Shown here: in pieces, positions 60,940 to 64,000 of the stretch
Layout: each line of letters opens with the position of its first letter
How positions within the stretch are numbered: position 1 is the first letter of the stretch
Source: Salinirubrum litoreum
GTDB taxonomy: Archaea; Halobacteriota; Halobacteria; Halobacteriales; Haloferacaceae
Direction: 5' to 3'
Assembly: GCF_020567425.1 (NCBI RefSeq)
Contig: NZ_JAJCVJ010000001.1
Coordinates: 1,488,001-1,552,000 of the forward strand
Length of the DNA stretch: 64,000 nucleotides
Position numbers and translations under genes: made by a program
Notes under the pieces: model-generated
Told to the model about the DNA's origin: nothing
Databases searched by the model: none
What the model saw: the letters and a program-made list of their open reading frames with translations, nothing else

Positions 60940-63096
60940 TCAGATCGGCTCGACTCGCACCGCACTGTGCTTGTACTCCGGAATCTTCGCCACCGGGTCG
61001 AGGGGGTCGTCGCTCGTCAGTGCGTTCACCAGCGGATCGGCGAAGTGGAAGGTCATGAACACCGTCCCGCGCCGGGTCGCCGGGGTCACGTCGACCGCGA
61101 CCGCGACCTCCTTGCGGTCGTTCCACACCCGCACCCGGTCACCGTCCGAGATGTCGCGCGCCTCGGCGTCGTCCGGGTGGATCTGGAGTGCGTCCTCCCG
61201 GTACATCCGCGTCAGCGTGTCCGAGCGCCGGGTCAGCGCCCCGCTGTTGAAGTGCTGGAGGACGCGGCCGGTCGTCAGGACCAACTCGCCGTCGGCGAGG
61301 TCGTCTGCCGGCGGGACGTGCTCGATGGGGACCAGCGGCGCGGTCGCCTCGCCGTTCGCGAACGTCTGGGTGTGGAGGACGCCGACCCCCTCGTCTGCAC
61401 CGGCCGGGAAGGGCCAGCGCTGGCTCCCGTGGCCGATCCCCTCGTAGCTCATCCCGGCGTAGATCGGCGTCACGTCGGTCAGTTCCGCGAAGACCGACTC
61501 GGGCGTCGGGAAGTCGAACCCCGGTCCCGCGAGATCGGCGGCGACGCCCAGTCGCTCGGTGAGTCGGCGAGCGATCTCGGTGAGCACCGTGAGGTCCTGC
61601 CGCGCCTCGCCGGGCAGATCCGCGTTCTCCCGCATCCGCATGACCTGCCGGTCGGTGTTGGTGACGGTGCCCGACTTCTCGGCCCACGCACTGCCCGGCA
61701 GCACCACGTCGGCGTGTTCGGCGGTCTCGGTCTCGAACAGGTCGAGGACGACACAGAGATCGAGTTTCTCGAACGAGTCCCGGACGCGGGTCGCGTTCGG
61801 TTCCGTCATCGCCGGGTTCTCGCCGAAGACGAACGCGCCGCGAATCTCGTCGCCGAACCGGTGGGTCATCTCGACTTCGGTCAGTCCCGGTTCTCCCGGT
61901 GGGTCGACGCCCCAGACCGCTGCGGTCTCGCGGCGGGCCGCCCCGTCTGTCACCTCGCGGTAGCCCGGCAGAACGTCCGGGAGTGCGCCCACGTCGCCCG
62001 CACCCTGCACGTTGTTCTGGCCCCGGAGGGGGTTGACGCCGGTGCCGCGTTTCCCGACGTTGCCCGTCACCAGCGCGAGGTTCAACAGGGCGTGGACGTT
62101 GTCGGTCCCGCAGTGGTGCTGGCTCATCCCCATCCCGGTGAACGCGGCCGCCTGGTCCGCCTCGGCGTAGGTCCGGGCCGCCTCGCGCAGGTCGTCCGGA
62201 TCGACCCCCGCGAGGTCGGCGTTCGCGTCCACGTCCACCTCGGCGAGGTGCGCCCGCAGGTCCTCGACCCCGGTCGTGCGCTCCGCGAGGAACGCCCGGT
62301 CTTCGAGTCCCTCCTCGAACACGACCGTCGTCATCGCGTTCAGCAGCGGGATGTCGTAGCCCGGTTCGACCGGGAGGTGGACGTCGGCGTGTCTCGTCGT
62401 GGCGGTCGCCCGTGGGTCGACGTGGATCATCGTCGTCCCGTCTTTCAGCGCCGGGCCGAGGTACGACTGGAAGATGATCGGGTGCTGTTCGGCGGGGTTC
62501 GCGCCGCAGACGAGGAAGGTGTCGGCCTCCCCGAGGTCGTCCAGGGTGTTCGTCATCGCGCCCGCGCCGAACCGGGCGCTCATCGCCGCGACGGTCGAGG
62601 AGTGACAGAGCCGCGCGCAGTTGTCCACGTTGTTCGTCCCGAGGACGCGGGCGAGTTTCTGGAAGACGTAGTTCTCCTCGTTCGTGCAGTTCGACGAGGC
62701 GAAGAAGCCCAGCGCGTCCGGGCCGTGCGTCTCGACGATGTCGGCGACCCCCGCCACGACGCGGTCGATGGCCTCGTCCCACGGCGCGGTGACGAGGTGG
62801 CCCGACTCCCGGACGAGTGGCTGGGTCAGTCGGTCGTCGTGGTCGACCACGTCGAAGGCGGCGACCCCTTTCGGGCAGACCTCGCCCCGACGGTTCACCG
62901 GCCCCTTCGTCCCGGTCGCCTTCCCGGACGCCTCGGCGTACTGGATCGTACAGCCGACGCCACAGAACGGGCAGACGCTCTGTGCCGGCCGGAAGGTGCG
63001 GTCCTCGGTCGGCGCGGCCGCGTCGGGGCCACCGTCAGTCGCCGCGTCCGGGCCGTCGGCGTCGGACTCGGACTCCTCGGAGGGCGTGTCACGCAT
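60940..63096 (-). CDS. fdhF: Formate dehydrogenase alpha subunit (cysteine type, molybdopterin)
   Basis: A 718-residue Mo/W-bis-MGD oxidoreductase. The [4Fe-4S] ligands are Cys42, Cys45, Cys49 and Cys74 (CPFCGVGC, CPKG). The Mo ligand and catalytic pair Cys164-His165 lie in NNVDNCARLCHSSTV, where the His immediately after the Cys is the formate dehydrogenase hallmark and is not found in assimilatory nitrate reductase. Further MGD-binding blocks are GANPAEQHP, QNNVQGAGDVG and TGRVLQHFNSGALTRR. An acidic 35-residue N-terminus has no Tat signal, so it is cytoplasmic. No beta/gamma subunit or Mo-cofactor gene is adjacent. Confidence 0.92.
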   Translation of the reverse strand: MRDTPSEESESDADGPDAATDGGPDAAAPTEDRTFRPAQSVCPFCGVGCTIQYAEASGKATGTKGPVNRRGEVCPKGVAAFDVVDHDDRLTQPLVRESGHLVTAPWDEAIDRVVAGVADIVETHGPDALGFFASSNCTNEENYVFQKLARVLGTNNVDNCARLCHSSTVAAMSARFGAGAMTNTLDDLGEADTFLVCGANPAEQHPIIFQSYLGPALKDGTTMIHVDPRATATTRHADVHLPVEPGYDIPLLNAMTTVVFEEGLEDRAFLAERTTGVEDLRAHLAEVDVDANADLAGVDPDDLREAARTYAEADQAAAFTGMGMSQHHCGTDNVHALLNLALVTGNVGKRGTGVNPLRGQNNVQGAGDVGALPDVLPGYREVTDGAARRETAAVWGVDPPGEPGLTEVEMTHRFGDEIRGAFVFGENPAMTEPNATRVRDSFEKLDLCVVLDLFETETAEHADVVLPGSAWAEKSGTVTNTDRQVMRMRENADLPGEARQDLTVLTEIARRLTERLGVAADLAGPGFDFPTPESVFAELTDVTPIYAGMSYEGIGHGSQRWPFPAGADEGVGVLHTQTFANGEATAPLVPIEHVPPADDLADGELVLTTGRVLQHFNSGALTRRSDTLTRMYREDALQIHPDDAEARDISDGDRVRVWNDRKEVAVAVDVTPATRRGTVFMTFHFADPLVNALTSDDPLDPVAKIPEYKHSAVRVEPI

Positions 63097-63235
63097 ACTC
63101 CCGCGTTCGGCGCAGAGTACAAAGACGTTCACCCCCGATACGCCGGGTGAGAGTCCGGCGACGACGGAGTCGGTCCCGCTGGCGGCGGCGACCGAGGAAC
63201 GAACTCCTTTTGCCGTGGGTCCCGTAGGGCGGAGT

Positions 63236-63418
63236 ATGACTGGCTCCGTCACGCCACCGACGCCACCGACGAACAAGCTGGAGATCACGCTCACCGGCTA
63301 CGTGCTCGCGGCCGGGATCGGCCTGCTGATGCTCCCGATCCTGCCGTTCCTCGCCCTGCTGTGGGTGTTCCAGCGCATCGGCGGGAAAGACGAACCCGAG
63401 CACGCCGGCGACGCCTGA
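63236..63418 (+). CDS. Small single-helix membrane protein, 60 aa
   Basis: A 60-residue protein: a short Pro/Thr-rich start, then one hydrophobic helix at about residues 20-46 (LTGYVLAAGIGLLMLPILPF, LALLWVFQ), and a charged tail (GGKDEPEHAGDA). A CTCCTTTTGCC box (63204-63214) lies 25-30 nt before the ATG, which supports a leaderless gene. It is divergent from the formate dehydrogenase gene. The family is not confidently named. Confidence 0.7.
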   Translation: MTGSVTPPTPPTNKLEITLTGYVLAAGIGLLMLPILPFLALLWVFQRIGGKDEPEHAGDA

Positions 63419-63536
63419 GCCGACGGCGACGGGAATCGCCGGGGTCGTCCGGCCGTGAGTGTGCGCCGGGCGTCCCGACGGCGACCGAGTGCCGCGACCG
63501 GTAGCGGTTTCACGCCGACCCGCGAAGCCCCGAGCG

Positions 63537-63980
63537 ATGAGTCTCGCCTCGTTTCTGACGCAGATGCCGTACGCCCGCCACCTCGGGATCGAGGTGACCG
63601 AGGCCGACGACGGCTACGCCGAGGGTCGCCTCTCGCTGGAACGGGAACACTCCTCGGTCCCCGGGGGCGGGGTCGCCCACGGCGGGGTCGCCTACTCGCT
63701 CGCGGACACGGTCGGCGGCGCGGCGGTGATGTCGCTCCACTGGGCACCGACACCGACGGTCGACATGCGGATGGACTACCTCGCGCCCGGGACCGACGAC
63801 CTCGTGGCGGAGGCCGACGTGATCCGGAACGGCGACAGCGTGGCGGTGGCGACCGTCACGGTCCGGGACGTGACCGGGACACACGTCGCCGACGCGCGCG
63901 GCGTGTTCAAGACCGGGCAACCAGACGGCGGGAGCGCGTGGGACGGCGACCACCTCGGCAGCGTGGCAGACGAGGACTGA
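63537..63980 (+). CDS. PaaI-family hot-dog thioesterase
   Basis: A 147-residue thioesterase. The family motif GGVAHGGVAYSLADTVGGAAV is present in full around residues 43-63, written here as GGVAHGG followed by SLADTVGG; its Asp is catalytic. VDMRMDYLAPG near 80 and the final VADARGVFKTG strand complete the hot-dog fold. It hydrolyses acyl-CoA thioesters, possibly aromatic ones. The ATG at 63537 is chosen because GCGGTTTCACG lies about 27 nt upstream. Confidence 0.92.
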   Translation: MSLASFLTQMPYARHLGIEVTEADDGYAEGRLSLEREHSSVPGGGVAHGGVAYSLADTVGGAAVMSLHWAPTPTVDMRMDYLAPGTDDLVAEADVIRNGDSVAVATVTVRDVTGTHVADARGVFKTGQPDGGSAWDGDHLGSVADED

Positions 63981-64000
63981 CACCCCCGGAACCGGTGAGA

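Noticed and set aside
60940-63096. Assimilatory nitrate reductase
   Set aside because: The residue after the Mo-ligating Cys164 is His, and NNVDNCARLCH follows the formate dehydrogenase pattern. No nitrite reductase or nitrate transporter is nearby.

Overview
The window is chromosomal DNA from a halophilic archaeon of class Halobacteria. The evidence is high G+C, strongly acidic proteins, archaeal informational genes (S6e, aIF2-beta, RIO2, NcsA, an FtsZ with its CdrS/CdrL regulators), haloarchaea-only gene families, and start codons that mostly lie 25-30 nt downstream of a TATA-like box, which implies leaderless mRNAs. A few genes instead have Shine-Dalgarno leaders (cstA, the DUF2182 gene, the peptide-binding lipoprotein). 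I cannot name the genus.

Layout. 1-11 kb: a truncated heavy-metal P-type ATPase, S6e with three small co-directional genes including a PfkB kinase, a DHH phosphoesterase, Hsp20, a RimK-like ATP-grasp ligase, the CstA peptide transporter, an ArsA/Get3 ATPase and a hexapeptide acetyltransferase. 11-17 kb: a COG0523 metallochaperone, then metY-metX-metY for methionine/homocysteine synthesis. 17-21 kb: IMPACT protein, HTH-ACT protein, zinc-ribbon/winged-helix protein, hisB, two tiny coupled membrane proteins and hisA. 21.8-24 kb: the division operon cdrL / cdrS-ftsZ2. 24-31 kb: tRNA-Tyr, aIF2-beta, methyltransferase, endonuclease IV, peroxiredoxin, DUF4442 protein, ncsA. 31.7-37.5 kb: intracellular alpha-glucan breakdown (GH15, GH13) with a TrmB-type regulator. 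37.8-47 kb: geranylgeranyl reductase, GNAT, RIO2, DUF2182 membrane protein, SDR, lipoate ligase, pyrC and a PD-(D/E)XK-like protein. 47.3-54.5 kb: a dipeptide/oligopeptide ABC transporter whose two ATPases are fused. 54.5-64 kb: TrkH, carboxypeptidase Taq, DUF5809/DUF5810/rimI, a cysteine-type formate dehydrogenase alpha subunit and a PaaI thioesterase.

The most unusual content is non-coding. Five intergenic regions (about 21.1-21.6, 28.4-29.2, 30.8-31.7, 43.9-44.8 and 59.2-59.4 kb) carry copies, on either strand, of one complex element. It has a conserved box containing TGARAGCCCCC, preceded by 24- or 54-nt repeats; a long outer helix enclosing hairpins and closing at CTTTCAGTCCCACC; a 28-nt hairpin with a near-invariant 14-nt loop; and a GC-rich tail. 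Stems differ between copies by compensatory changes while loops stay constant, which is the signature of a structured RNA (or of a mobile palindromic element). I do not recognise it as a named family. Two further non-coding features stand out: five tandem 34-nt hairpin units at 27.5-27.7 kb, and a dyad that frames the TATA box of the cdrS-ftsZ2 promoter.
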